A model generated the notes under the pieces. That model was not told the origin of the DNA. It did not search any database and worked only from the letters and a program-made list of their open reading frames with translations. From the NCBI RefSeq assembly GCF_019511605.1, contig NZ_JAEUAV010000030.1, positions 26,696 through 90,695 of the forward strand: a stretch of DNA of 64,000 nt, written 5' to 3'. The translations under genes were made by a program, and so were the position numbers. Origin of the DNA: Paraburkholderia phenoliruptrix. Lineage in GTDB: Bacteria; Pseudomonadota; Gammaproteobacteria; Burkholderiales; Burkholderiaceae. This document shows positions 1-8,803 of the stretch, piece by piece (position 1 is the stretch's first letter; each line of letters starts with the position of its first letter).

Positions 1-1
1 C

Positions 2-601
2 GATCCGACGGGCGAATTTGTCATCGTGCCGGACAAGGGACTCGACCGCGTTTTCACGTTCCGTTTCAAGGACGGGCAACTGACGCCCGCCGCGCCTGCG
101 TTCGTCGTATCGCGCGAGACGTCGGGGCCGCGTCACGTCGCGTTCCATCCGAAGGGGACGCACGCGTATGTCGTCAACGAACTCGATTCGACCGTGACGA
201 CGTATCGCTATACGGCGAGCAACGGCGAACTGGTGCCCGTGCAGATCGTGTCGTCGTTGCCCGATACGTTCACGGGCAACAGCCGCGCATCGGAGATCGA
301 AGTGGACCGCACGGGACGCTTCGTTTATGCATCGAATCGTGGCTTCGACAGCATCGCGGTGTTCCGCATCGATCAGGCGACGGGCCACCTCGCTTTCGTC
401 GACGCCGAGCCGACGCTAGGCCGTACGCCGCGTTTCATGACGGCTACGCCCGATGGGCGCTTCATGTACGCGCTGAACGAAGACAGCGACACGATCGTCG
501 CGTTTTCAGTGAACCCGACCACGGGACAACTCAAGCCGACGGGTTTTTCCACCCAGTCGGGTAGCCCCGTCTGCATGGTGTTCTCGCAACATCACGCGTA
601 A
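2..601 (+). CDS. Lactonase family protein, seven-bladed beta-propeller (5'-truncated by window edge)
   Basis: The reading frame is open from base 2, so the gene begins outside the window; about 199 C-terminal residues remain. Repeated blade-like units are visible (GRFVYASNRG, GRFMYALNED, GTHAYVVNEL), each a G-x-(Y/F)-x-Y-x-x-N pattern typical of the 6-phosphogluconolactonase/lactonase propeller family. Such proteins hydrolyse sugar lactones or act as periplasmic lactonases; the N-terminus, which would show a signal peptide, is missing. It lies 55 bp before a carrier gene of the ACS family and may be co-transcribed, suggesting use of a sugar acid or lactone. The substrate cannot be told from sequence. 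Confidence 0.85.
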   Translation, partial: DPTGEFVIVPDKGLDRVFTFRFKDGQLTPAAPAFVVSRETSGPRHVAFHPKGTHAYVVNELDSTVTTYRYTASNGELVPVQIVSSLPDTFTGNSRASEIEVDRTGRFVYASNRGFDSIAVFRIDQATGHLAFVDAEPTLGRTPRFMTATPDGRFMYALNEDSDTIVAFSVNPTTGQLKPTGFSTQSGSPVCMVFSQHHA

Positions 602-656
602 CCCGCAAGTCTGATTTCAAGGAACCTGGCGGGCGCGCCCGCCGGTGGAGACATAC

Positions 657-1991
657 ATGCAAGCCAAGCCAGTCACGCAGGCCATCGACGAGCGCGCGCT
701 CGTCCGCAAGATCGCCTGGCGGATCATTCCGTTCGTTTTCATTCTGTACATCATTTCGTATCTGGACCGCGCGAATATCGGATATGCCGCGTTGCAGATG
801 AACCGCGACCTCGCGTTGAGCAGCGAAGCGTTCGGTTTCGCGTCAGGCATCTTCTTCATCGGGTATTTCCTGTTTGAAGTGCCCAGCAACGTGATGCTCA
901 ACAAGTACGGCGCGCGCGTGTGGATTGCGCGCATTCTCGTGACGTGGGGCATCGTCTCCGTCATCTCGGCGTTTGCGCAGAACGCGACTCAACTTTATGT
1001 ACTGCGCTTTCTGCTCGGCGTCGCGGAAGCGGGCTTCTTCCCCGGCATCATCGTCTATCTGACGTACTGGTTTCGCGCGAAGGAACTTGCAACGACGGTC
1101 GCGCTTTTCACCGCGGCGATCCCCGTGTCGTACATCATCGGCGCGCCGTTGAGCACGTGGATCATGGACAGCGTCCATTGGTTTGACTGGAGCGGCTGGC
1201 GCTGGATGCTGGTGCTGGAAGGCGCGCCGGCGCTGATCGGCGGCATTTTGTGCTTCGTCTATCTGACCGACAAGCCTGCCGACGCCAAGTGGCTCAGGCC
1301 AGAAGAGCGCGAGTGGCTGCTGAACGAACTGGCCAACGACCGTAAAGCCCACCCGAATGCCAAACATCTGAGTGCATTCAAGGTGATGGCGAATCCGAAA
1401 GTCTTGTACCTGTCGTTCATCTACTTCGTGTATCAGTGCGGAAGCCTGGGCGTCGGCTACTGGATGCCGCAGATCATCAAGGGCTTTTCGAAGACGTTGA
1501 GCCATACGCAGGTCGGTCTCATCGCGATGATTCCCTACGTATTCGCGACGATCGTGATGGTGGCGTGGTCGCGCAGTTCGGATCGTCATAGCGAACGGCG
1601 ACTGCATTCGGCGATTCCGCTTGCCGTCGCTGCGCTTGCGCTGCTCGGAGCCGGACTCGCGACTAACCCTTATGTCTCGATCACGATGATCAGCCTGAGT
1701 CTCGCTGGGCTGTACGCGTTCAAGTCGCCGTTCTGGGCGCTGCCGACGCTGTTTCTCACGCGTTCGACGGCGGCGGTATCGATCGCCGTGATTAACTCGG
1801 TCGGCAATTTAGGCGGCTTTGTTGGACCGTTTGCGATTGGTTACATCAAGGGTTCAGGACAGAGCGCCACGCCGGGCCTGCTGTTTCTTGCGGCACTGCT
1901 GGTCGCCTCTTTTCTGATGACGTTCTTCATCCGCATCAACGAGCAGCGCGCAACCGATGCACATGGCGCCGTTGCCAATCAAAGTCACTAA
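657..1991 (+). CDS. MFS transporter, anion:cation symporter (ACS) family
   Basis: A 444-residue inner-membrane carrier with about 12 hydrophobic segments. The motif SYLDRANIGYAALQMNRDL near residue 35 is the signature of the ACS family (tartrate, glucarate, phthalate and similar organic anions), and EVPSNVMLNKYGAR follows as usual. I chose the ATG at 657 because GGTGGAG lies 6 bases upstream; an in-frame GTG at 645 is possible. The neighbours are a lactonase (upstream) and a porin (92 bp downstream), a plausible uptake set for an organic acid or sugar lactone product. Substrate unknown. Confidence 0.9.
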   Translation: MQAKPVTQAIDERALVRKIAWRIIPFVFILYIISYLDRANIGYAALQMNRDLALSSEAFGFASGIFFIGYFLFEVPSNVMLNKYGARVWIARILVTWGIVSVISAFAQNATQLYVLRFLLGVAEAGFFPGIIVYLTYWFRAKELATTVALFTAAIPVSYIIGAPLSTWIMDSVHWFDWSGWRWMLVLEGAPALIGGILCFVYLTDKPADAKWLRPEEREWLLNELANDRKAHPNAKHLSAFKVMANPKVLYLSFIYFVYQCGSLGVGYWMPQIIKGFSKTLSHTQVGLIAMIPYVFATIVMVAWSRSSDRHSERRLHSAIPLAVAALALLGAGLATNPYVSITMISLSLAGLYAFKSPFWALPTLFLTRSTAAVSIAVINSVGNLGGFVGPFAIGYIKGSGQSATPGLLFLAALLVASFLMTFFIRINEQRATDAHGAVANQSH

Positions 1992-2083
1992 ACGCCAGCT
2001 GTGATTTAGGGGAGTCGGGTCCACGCGCCAGACGTCCCTCAATCCTGGCATAACAAGAAAGCTTTCCAGAGGAGATTTATTCA

Positions 2084-3310
2084 ATGAAGAAGTCAGCAGT
2101 ACAATTAGTCATACTTACCACTATGACGGGGTCGGCTTACGCCCAAAGCAATGTCACGCTGTACGGCATTATCGACAGCGGCCTGAACTACACGAACAAC
2201 GTGCAGACGGCGAGGACGGCGACGGGACTCGCAGGCGGACATCAGATTGCGATGATCGAAGGTGGCTCGGCAGGCCTGCAGGGCAGTCGATGGGGTTTGA
2301 GAGGCAGCGAGGACCTTGGCGGTGGACTCAAAACGATCTTCGTGCTGGAAAGCGGCTTCTATAGCAACAACGGCGTGATGAACCAGGGTGGCGCGCTGTT
2401 CGGGCGTCAGGCTTATGTCGGGCTCAGCAATCCCGTTGGAACGGTTACGCTAGGCCGCCAGTACGATCCCGTCGTGGATCTGTACGGACCGTTTCTCGCC
2501 GCGCCGCAATGGGGCGGCTACATGAGTTCGCATCCCAGTGACCTCGACAACGCGCTGAACTCGCGACGCATCAACAACTCGATCAAGTTCCGCAGCGCAA
2601 ACTACCGCGGGCTTACTGTCGAAGCGATGATGAACCTCGGCGGCACGCCAGGTTCGTTTTCGAGCAACTGGATCTGGGGCGCGGGCGCCGCCTATGCGAA
2701 CGGCCCGTTTTCGATCGGCGCCGGCTACCTGAATATCCGCAACCCAAACACGTCGTTCTTCGGTGCGAATCCCAATGCGGGACCGGCCACCACGAACAAC
2801 CTCGGCAGCTTCGGCAGTGCGACGAGCCCAGAAAGCAACCCAGTGTTTGCCGGTTACGCGTCGGCGAACCGGCTCGAGATCGCCGGCTTGGGTGCAGGCG
2901 TGACGCTAGGCTCGCTCAATGTGAACCTCGCCTATTCCAATACGCGTTTCGAGGATATGGGCTCGTCATCCGGCCCAAATCCACTGCGCTATCGAGGCAC
3001 GGCCGCTTTCAACAACGCCGAAATCAATGCGAAGTGTCAGTTCACCCCATCGCTTCTCGCGGGCGTTGCGTACGACTACACGCGCAACGGCGGCGCGGGT
3101 GGCAAAGGTGGTGCGAACTACAACCTGTTCAGCGCGGGCGTCGATTATTTCCTGTCGAAGCGCACAGATGTCTACACCATCGCGGTCTATGAGAAGGCGA
3201 GCGGGACGGACTCTCTCGGGCAGAGCGCCGTTGCGCAGATCACGGGTTTGACGCCTTCGACAACCGATAAACAGGTCTCGCTGCGGGTCGGGATTCGCCA
3301 CAAATTCTGA
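2084..3310 (+). CDS. Gram-negative general porin (Burkholderia OpcP/OmpC-like)
   Basis: A 408-residue outer-membrane beta-barrel porin. The N-terminus is a signal peptide ending at AYA-QS, followed by NVTLYGIIDSGLNYTNN, the hallmark start of betaproteobacterial porins; the chain ends RVGIRHKF with the terminal Phe needed for barrel assembly. AGAGGAG lies before the ATG. It follows the ACS carrier on the same strand and could serve as its outer-membrane entry pore. Slightly longer than the usual 350-390 residues because of Gly/Asn-rich loops around residues 210-260. Confidence 0.92.
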   Translation: MKKSAVQLVILTTMTGSAYAQSNVTLYGIIDSGLNYTNNVQTARTATGLAGGHQIAMIEGGSAGLQGSRWGLRGSEDLGGGLKTIFVLESGFYSNNGVMNQGGALFGRQAYVGLSNPVGTVTLGRQYDPVVDLYGPFLAAPQWGGYMSSHPSDLDNALNSRRINNSIKFRSANYRGLTVEAMMNLGGTPGSFSSNWIWGAGAAYANGPFSIGAGYLNIRNPNTSFFGANPNAGPATTNNLGSFGSATSPESNPVFAGYASANRLEIAGLGAGVTLGSLNVNLAYSNTRFEDMGSSSGPNPLRYRGTAAFNNAEINAKCQFTPSLLAGVAYDYTRNGGAGGKGGANYNLFSAGVDYFLSKRTDVYTIAVYEKASGTDSLGQSAVAQITGLTPSTTDKQVSLRVGIRHKF

Positions 3311-3787
3311 TCGTCTGCTTTCAAGGCCTACCGTGATTGATCGTAAGGCGGGATGCTGATCGCGCTCGAAGAGCTGTTGTCATTGCGAGATTGGGCCCGC
3401 GACGATCACTGACACCCGGGCAAATTCTTGGGCCAGGGATAACTCGACTGTCGCTTAGAAGCGCCGAGCGGACCGAGCATTGCGGAACTCATCAGGTGCG
3501 GCGCATCTCTGCGTCGCACGCGTCTCCTCTCAGAATCTCCCGAATGCTGTGAACGTCAAACGTTAGCTATGCATCGTCTGTAGGACGATTTTTGGGCGAT
3601 CCGTTTGTTAAGCCCTGCTCGTCGGTCCATCCATCGAACGTCGAATCTAATTTTCAGTTTTCAGGGGGCGACTGTATACCGAACTAGCAATGCAGGGGCT
3701 CACTGTACACACAGGCTTTCCCCGATCATGTGACTTTCTCTCCCCGCACCGAAGCAACGCAGTCGCATGCCGCCTTTTGGACCGCTT
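3311..3787 (+). other. Gap with no supported gene
   Basis: About 480 bp between the porin and the small reverse-strand gene. Short open frames exist but have no ribosome binding site, no recognisable motif and porin-unlike composition. No convincing terminator hairpin was seen just after the porin. Confidence 0.5.
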
Positions 3788-3928
3788 TCAGTGTCTAAGC
3801 CACGTGACGAGGAAGTACAGCACAACTATTGCAATGGCCATCGACGAAAAGTACGCAATCGGAAAGCCAAGATAAGTGTCCCACCACCGAAGGGGCTGGG
3901 GCTTGCGGGCTTTTTTAATCCGTTTCAT
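3788..3928 (-). CDS. Small single-pass membrane protein (46 aa), unannotated type
   Basis: An ATG at 3928 on the reverse strand is preceded 5 bases upstream by a perfect AGGAGG. It opens a 46-codon frame ending in TGA. The product begins MKRIKKARKPQPLRWW, a strongly basic head, then has an uninterrupted hydrophobic stretch of about 24 residues (FPIAYFSSMAIAIVVLYFLV) and a short tail TWLRH. This is the layout of a small inner-membrane protein with a cytoplasmic basic N-terminus. It is divergent from the TetR gene at 4023, and a palindrome lies between them, so it may be a target of that regulator. I do not recognise a family. Below the length cut-off of most gene callers. Confidence 0.6.
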   Translation of the reverse strand: MKRIKKARKPQPLRWWDTYLGFPIAYFSSMAIAIVVLYFLVTWLRH

Positions 3929-3944
3929 GACACCTCCTGGTTAT

Positions 3945-3966
3945 AATCGAACTGACGGGTTCGATT
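3945..3966. promoter_or_regulatory. Candidate TetR operator, perfect 8-bp inverted repeat
   Basis: AATCGAAC, 6 bases, GTTCGATT. It lies between the small reverse-strand membrane gene (start 3928) and the TetR gene (start 4023). Position and symmetry suit autoregulation by the TetR protein; binding is inferred. Confidence 0.45.
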
Positions 3967-4022
3967 TTGGATTGTAACATTGAGGGAGCAACGCGGACCA
4001 GTGGTTCGACTGTGAGGAGTTC

Positions 4023-4649
4023 GTGCGGACGAAGACGGATAAAAAGCGATCGGAAATATTGGAAGCGGCCACCGCTGTGTTTTTGAAGAAGGGTTTTGAG
4101 GCGACCCTCATGTCGGAGGTGAGTGAGGAGGCCAAGTGCTCAAAGGGGACCCTGTATAGCTACTTCGAGTCGAAAGAAGAGCTTTTCTACGCTGTTGTCA
4201 TCGCCGCCACATCGCCTGGCGCCGAGAGCGTTCTTGAGGGTTGGGCTGCAAGCGCAGAGGAATTCGAGGTCCAGCTGCGAACGTTCGGGCTGGAACTTGT
4301 AAGGGAGGTCTATTCGCCAAGATTTCAGGCCGTCCGACGTCTGGTCTTTCTGGCGCCATCTACAGGCGAACTTGGCCAGACAATCTACGACCGGGCAGTC
4401 AGGCCATACTTGGATCAGACAGCCCGGCTTCTCGCACTGGCAATGGAGGCTGGCCATCTGCGCCGCGACGATGCAGCCGTTGCAGCCTGTCATCTCTGCG
4501 GCCTGCTGGAGTCGGAACTCCTGCTCCGTTTTCTGCTTCACGCCTTGGGTGATCCAAGTCCGGACGAGCTGGACGCCGTTGCGAATCGAGGTATTACAGC
4601 CTTCCTGGCTGCTTACCGCCCGAGCGATTGCGACCACCCCCACAAGTGA
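4023..4649 (+). CDS. TetR/AcrR family transcriptional regulator
   Basis: A 208-residue regulator. Residues about 8-55 form the TetR helix-turn-helix: SEILEAATAVFLKKGFEAT, then KGTLYSYFESKEELF, the recognition-helix signature. The C-terminal two thirds resemble the AefR-like ligand-binding domain. Start is GTG at 4023 with GAGGAG 4 bases upstream. It is divergent from a 46-residue membrane protein gene, with a perfect palindrome in between, so it likely represses itself and that gene. The long gap and a LysR remnant downstream suggest that an original target operon has been lost. Confidence 0.88.
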   Translation: MRTKTDKKRSEILEAATAVFLKKGFEATLMSEVSEEAKCSKGTLYSYFESKEELFYAVVIAATSPGAESVLEGWAASAEEFEVQLRTFGLELVREVYSPRFQAVRRLVFLAPSTGELGQTIYDRAVRPYLDQTARLLALAMEAGHLRRDDAAVAACHLCGLLESELLLRFLLHALGDPSPDELDAVANRGITAFLAAYRPSDCDHPHK

Positions 4650-5344
4650 TCCGAGCCTGTATTGCCGCGCAAAGCTTGACCCCAAATGTGGCGTCACTGT
4701 CCGAAGTTCGACTATCAAACGCCGTTCCGCGCGGTACCACCGCTGACTGTTCAGGGTCGGGCTGCGTCAGTCCGCTCTTCGAACTGATAGCTGGAAAGCG
4801 GCCAGTGGAATTGAGCTCCCGGAAGCGGCCAGTCGGCGGTGCGTACTCCCGACCCACTCCGGTCAGATAAGTTTCTCCGAACCGGTCAGCCAGCCAAATC
4901 CAGGTTTTGCGGAGTGGAGTGCCGATAAGCGGCCGTTGGCGACCTCACCCGATCGGCCACATCCGGTCATTCATGTCATCGGCGACACGGACATTCGAAA
5001 GACAACTCCAGACAGATAGCGGACGCTGAGCCTCCGCTGAGACAAGTCACCACGAGTGGAGGGGCCGGAAAATAGGCAGTTGGACGTTCTCTGTGGCGGG
5101 GGCGCTTTGTTGTCTCCTTTAGATGACGCGCTAGCAGTTGAGGGCAACGTTCTCCGCAATCATGCGCAGCCCATATGCATGAATGTACATAGCCTCCACA
5201 TCGTAGTTTCTGTCAGTTCTGTGTGCTGGCGGCTGATATGTTCGTTCAGTCGTCCCTGTGTGATTTTCCACCGTCAAAGCGGCAACAAGATAGTTCATGT
5301 TCGACTGCTAGGATCTACGACACTTCGTCGCAATTCAGTCCGGA
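4650..5344 (+). other. Non-coding or degraded region with short direct repeats
   Basis: About 700 bp without a supported gene. AAGCGGCCAGT occurs at 4796-4806 and 4823-4833 (27-bp period), and AAGCGGCC again at 4927-4934. The composition and the adjacent LysR remnant suggest decayed sequence. No transposase motif was recognised. Confidence 0.4.
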
Positions 5345-5585
5345 ACAATCACTCGCGAGAGCGCCCGGCATCTGAAGATCGATGATGCGACCGTCGCGCG
5401 CAGAATCGCTTCTGTCGAACCGGTCCCTCGAACTCACGCTCGTTGACCGCTACCCACGCGCCTATGTACTGACGGAAGAGGGTGAACGCATCGCCGAACG
5501 GGGCAGGCGAATGAAGGAAGAGTGGTTTGCGGTCGAGCGAGCCGAGGCGGTGATGCGCCGTGACAACCGGCTATTGTCGGTCTGA
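5345..5585 (+). pseudogene. LysR-type regulator remnant, frameshifted helix-turn-helix end
   Basis: One frame reads ARHLKIDDATVARRIASVE, then a different frame continues RSLELTLVDRYPRAYVLTEEG and on to an ERI-AERGRRM stretch. Joined, these match the N-terminal winged helix of a LysR regulator (ARxLxxxxxTVxRRIxxLExxLxxxLxxR...LTxxGE). A frameshift lies near 5410 and the start and the whole effector domain are missing. The fragment abuts the end of the reverse-strand solute-binding protein gene, so it marks a rearrangement edge. Confidence 0.6.
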
Positions 5586-5594
5586 CCCGGCTTT

Positions 5595-6512
5595 TCAAAC
5601 CACTAGCGACGCGATGGCTACCAACAGCAACGTCTCGTCGATCTGCGCTTGGCTGAACGTTCGGGCGTCCGAAGGCTCGAACGTTCGTCGCAGCTCGAGG
5701 ACAGTTGCTACACCTGCGGGATCGAGTCGAGCATCGCGTGTCAGCCCGGATCTTCCATCTGCAAGTGCAGAGAGCGTCGCGCGCGCCACGTCGATATCTA
5801 ACTGCAGTTGGCTCTGCAATAGCAACAGGTTTCGCTCCGCGGATGCCGGATCAAATACGCGACGCAGTCCCTTCAAATAAGCGACGAGGTACCGCTTGAC
5901 GATCTCTTGGTTATGGTTCACCCACGAGCGCATGCCGAACAGGGCTGTCGCCTGATAACTGCCGAGGATTTCGACGAGGCTGCCAAGACTTCTGTAACCA
6001 TCTTGACGGGCGATGATGGAGAACGGGGGGTTAAGAATGGATGCCGAAAAGTCGGGGTTCTGCCGCAATGCGTCCAGTCGTTTAAACGTCGCACCGATGG
6101 GATGCACGCCGTAATCCGTGTCGGGCGCAAGCCCTTCGCGAGCCAATGCGGCCTTCATTTGCAGCGCATACGCGGTGTCGGGAGCATCGACAATGACAGT
6201 TTTGCCGCGCAAATCCGCAGCGCACCGAATAGACGGTTGGACGAAAAGTTCGTTGAAACCGCTGTCGCCGCCGGCCAAGACCAATACGTCGTGGCCTGCC
6301 TTTTCATACATCGCGACGGCGTTGTCGACAGCGGTATGCGCGAGATCGAAATCGCCATCTGCGAGGCCAGACCTGAGTTCCTCTGATGTCTTGGTAAAAA
6401 GAAGCTCGACTTGCAAGCCTTCCTGCGCGAAGAATCCCTCCGCGAGGGCGATTGAGATCGGAAGGTTCTGCGCACCGGGGAAGACTTTGACGCGGAGGTG
6501 TTGGGAATGCAT
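5595..6512 (-). CDS. NMT1/THI5-like (SsuA-type) substrate-binding protein without signal peptide
   Basis: A 305-residue protein of the periplasmic-binding-protein type II fold used by nitrate/sulfonate/thiamine-precursor ABC importers. Seen: LPISIALAEGFFAQEGLQVEL near the N-terminus, the DFDLAHTAVDNAV segment, and DLRGKTVIVDAP. No signal peptide is visible (starts MHSQHLRVKVFPGAQ), and no permease or ATPase gene lies nearby, so it may be cytoplasmic and sense or bind a pathway compound. It sits 15 bp downstream of the flavin monooxygenase gene on the same strand, so both are probably one transcript. Function uncertain. Confidence 0.75.
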   Translation of the reverse strand: MHSQHLRVKVFPGAQNLPISIALAEGFFAQEGLQVELLFTKTSEELRSGLADGDFDLAHTAVDNAVAMYEKAGHDVLVLAGGDSGFNELFVQPSIRCAADLRGKTVIVDAPDTAYALQMKAALAREGLAPDTDYGVHPIGATFKRLDALRQNPDFSASILNPPFSIIARQDGYRSLGSLVEILGSYQATALFGMRSWVNHNQEIVKRYLVAYLKGLRRVFDPASAERNLLLLQSQLQLDIDVARATLSALADGRSGLTRDARLDPAGVATVLELRRTFEPSDARTFSQAQIDETLLLVAIASLVV

Positions 6513-6527
6513 GTCCTGTCAGCGCCC

Positions 6528-7694
6528 TTAGATCGGTTCGGCCAGAAAGCCTTCATGCGGACGAGCCTGAGGCGTCGTCGACGAGAAAGCGGTACGGAAT
6601 CTCTCGTTTCTGGCGGCGCACTGCTCGGGGTCGCTCAGTTGCCCTTCCCCTCCCACCTTCCGAGAGAATTCCTGAACGAACTTGCAGCGCGGCAACCTGC
6701 GCCGCATGAACCCGTCCAAGGCAGCCGCGAGTGGCTGATCCTTCGTTATCTCGTCTGCGATGACGCAGGCGTCCTCGATCGCCATAGTCGCGCCCTGAGC
6801 GATATGCGGGCCGGAGGCATGAGCCGCGTCGCCAATGAGAAGCGTTCGGCCCTTGTACCAAGGAGCGGGAAGAATCACTTCCTCAATCGCCGTATAGACG
6901 ATCGTCGAAGCCGCGTTCAGCCCATCGTTGACGCTTTGTATCCGACGGCCGTCGAACTGATCCAAGCGGTCTTTCAATGCCGGAAGAAGCTCCGATGCCT
7001 CAAACCAATGACCCGCAGGCTCGTTCGTCACTAACAGCAGATACATCGAGTCGTCGGTAAGCGGCACGAGCCCGGCCTTCGCTCCCACACCGTAGTGAAT
7101 GCTCTGAAAAGTGTGATCAACAGGACGCCGCACGGTTACGCGCCAGACACCATGCCCTGTGTATACCGGCTGGATTTCGTCGCCGAACAACATCGCCCTC
7201 GTTCGTGAGCGGATGCCGTCTGCGCTCACAACGAAGTCGTAGGTGCCGGTGCTTCCGTCAGAGAACCGTACGTCGACACCGCTGTCATGGTTCAAGAGGT
7301 CAGTTACCGTTAACCCCATTCTCGCGTTCGCGCCCGCGCTGTCTGCCGCGTCGGCCAAGATCCGATGGAGCGCGGGCCGCGGCAGAAAGTTGACTGCTGG
7401 GCGATGCTCGTCCGCGATACGGCGCATTTTCAACCGAGCCAACTCATTTTCGTGCGCGTCGTAGTACACGTAGTCGTCGGTCTGAAAGCCTGCAGACATG
7501 CACGCATCCATCAGCCCCAAAGAATCAAGCGCGCGAAGCGCGTTCCCGGGCTGGATGATGCCAACCCCAAGTGCGTTATGCGCCGACTTCTGCTCGATAA
7601 CGTCAACTTGCAAGCCGCGCTGCCCCATTGCGGTGGCACAAGTGAGCCCGCCGATGCCGCCGCCGATGATAAGTACCTTTCGAACTGATGTCAC
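6528..7694 (-). CDS. FAD-dependent aromatic-ring monooxygenase (PHBH/salicylate hydroxylase class A)
   Basis: A 388-residue single-component flavoprotein hydroxylase. Motifs in order: GGGIGG (residues 11-16) for ADP binding, SADGIRSRTR near 160 (the DG motif for FAD and NAD(P)H), and LIGDAAHASGPHIAQG near 285-300 (the GD motif). It would insert one oxygen into an aromatic or N-heteroaromatic ring using NAD(P)H. Start is GTG at 7694 with GGGAGA upstream; an ATTCC-N8-GGAAT palindrome lies about 45 bp before it. In context it probably prepares a dihydroxylated ring for the extradiol dioxygenase encoded at 8865. Substrate unknown; 6-hydroxynicotinate or salicylate-like hydroxylases are the nearest general types. 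Confidence 0.88.
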   Translation of the reverse strand: MTSVRKVLIIGGGIGGLTCATAMGQRGLQVDVIEQKSAHNALGVGIIQPGNALRALDSLGLMDACMSAGFQTDDYVYYDAHENELARLKMRRIADEHRPAVNFLPRPALHRILADAADSAGANARMGLTVTDLLNHDSGVDVRFSDGSTGTYDFVVSADGIRSRTRAMLFGDEIQPVYTGHGVWRVTVRRPVDHTFQSIHYGVGAKAGLVPLTDDSMYLLLVTNEPAGHWFEASELLPALKDRLDQFDGRRIQSVNDGLNAASTIVYTAIEEVILPAPWYKGRTLLIGDAAHASGPHIAQGATMAIEDACVIADEITKDQPLAAALDGFMRRRLPRCKFVQEFSRKVGGEGQLSDPEQCAARNERFRTAFSSTTPQARPHEGFLAEPI

Positions 7695-7736
7695 GAATGT
7701 CTCTCCCGTCCCAATGATCGCTGCCGCGCTCAGATA

Positions 7737-7754
7737 ATTCCTAATTAAAGGAAT
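7737..7754. promoter_or_regulatory. Candidate TetR operator 1, ATTCC-N8-GGAAT
   Basis: The palindrome is extended to AATTCCT, 6 bases, AGGAATT (7736-7755). It lies upstream of the flavin monooxygenase gene on the reverse strand. The same pattern with the same spacing lies before the dioxygenase operon, and a diverged copy lies before tetR. Confidence 0.55.
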
Positions 7755-7807
7755 TGTGCCGCGAACTTTTAGTGGCGCACATCAGGGTTTACTCCGCGTC
7801 CGGGAGA

Positions 7808-8548
7808 TCAGGTGGGCGGAGGGGCGTCAGATGCGGCGAGGGAGCCGCCCATTTCGGACTCTGGCGTTTTCTCGCGCGAGAGCCCGTTCATCAGCAGATC
7901 GACAACGAAAGTGACGTAGCTTTCGACAAGCTCTTTATCGACCGGCCGACCGCACAAGGCCTCCACGAGCGGTCGAGCGGAAACGAAGAACTCACACATT
8001 CCGATCATGGCGACGTTGAGGAAGCGTGGGTCAACGTTTCTGAGACTGTTGTCGCCGCTGCCGTGAAGTAAATCAACTGTTAGCGCGAGCCCGCGCGCCG
8101 CAGTCATCTCCAGCGCCTCCCGGGCTTGGGGTGTGTCCGCTTCGAACATGCGTTCGACTACGAGCCGGTGGAAGCTCGGGTGCCTCTCTTGTTGCTCGAT
8201 GGCCGTGTTAATTCGCCGCTTCAGCCGCTCTTGCGTGGTGCCGTGCAGGTTCATCAGCGTCCTGTGGGTCTGCTGTCGCTCCGCCATTAGGCGCGACACC
8301 ACCGCCGTGTAGAGACCATCCTTTCCGCCGAAGTAGTAGCGCACTAGGGCCGGATCGACGCCCGCATGCTCGGCGATCTGGATAACGGTCAAGGACTCAG
8401 GTGCGCGAGTGCGAAGCAGTTCTATCGCCGCATCCACGATTCCCTCCGCACCGATCCCGGACTCGGGTGCGGGGCGGCCCTTGTTGCGCCCGCGACGGGG
8501 AGCGGACGCCTGTTCTGATTTGGTCGTCGCCTTATCACTGTTTGTCAT
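7808..8548 (-). CDS. TetR family regulator of the adjacent catabolic divergon
   Basis: A 246-residue regulator. An N-terminal Lys/Arg-rich tail (about 30 residues, with GRNKGRPAPESG) precedes a TetR helix-turn-helix ending VDPALVRYYFGGKDGLYTAV. The C-terminal domain is TetR_C-like. I prefer ATG 8548 over TTG 8569. It is encoded between the leftward monooxygenase gene and the rightward dioxygenase operon, and ATTCC/GGAAT palindromes occur at all three promoters, so it most likely represses all of them until a ring compound is present. Regulation is inferred. Confidence 0.88.
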   Translation of the reverse strand: MTNSDKATTKSEQASAPRRGRNKGRPAPESGIGAEGIVDAAIELLRTRAPESLTVIQIAEHAGVDPALVRYYFGGKDGLYTAVVSRLMAERQQTHRTLMNLHGTTQERLKRRINTAIEQQERHPSFHRLVVERMFEADTPQAREALEMTAARGLALTVDLLHGSGDNSLRNVDPRFLNVAMIGMCEFFVSARPLVEALCGRPVDKELVESYVTFVVDLLMNGLSREKTPESEMGGSLAASDAPPPT

Positions 8549-8582
8549 TTCGTCTAACGTAAAAGTCAATCGTGGGACTTTC

Positions 8583-8604
8583 TATCCTACCCAGCGGAAT
8601 TATA
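8583..8604 (-). promoter_or_regulatory. tetR promoter -10 with diverged operator copy
   Basis: On the reverse strand TATAAT lies at 8604-8599. It overlaps TATCC-N8-GGAAT (8583-8600), which has a perfect right half and a 3/5 left half relative to the ATTCC-N8-GGAAT sites. This placement fits autorepression of the tetR gene that starts at 8548. Confidence 0.4.
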
Positions 8605-8803
8605 CGGATGCGCGCACGGATGTGCGCAAAGCATTCCGGCACGGGAGAGTGGCCTCGGGAAAGTCCCTAGAGAGCGCTTTTTTTCAGTCATGGCGCACCG
8701 GGGTCCGCCTTGACACCCGCACCAGATAAGGAAGTTATGGTGGTCCGCTTTTTGGGCCGGATCGCGTCGGCACAAGACGCTCGCAAAGGCAGCGTCTGTC
8801 GCG

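Noticed and set aside
843..1607. 254-codon reverse-strand open frame
   Set aside because: Complement of the ACS carrier; charged, His/Arg-rich and without motifs.
3690..3875. 61-codon forward open frame
   Set aside because: No ribosome binding site and it overlaps the better-supported 46-residue reverse-strand membrane gene.
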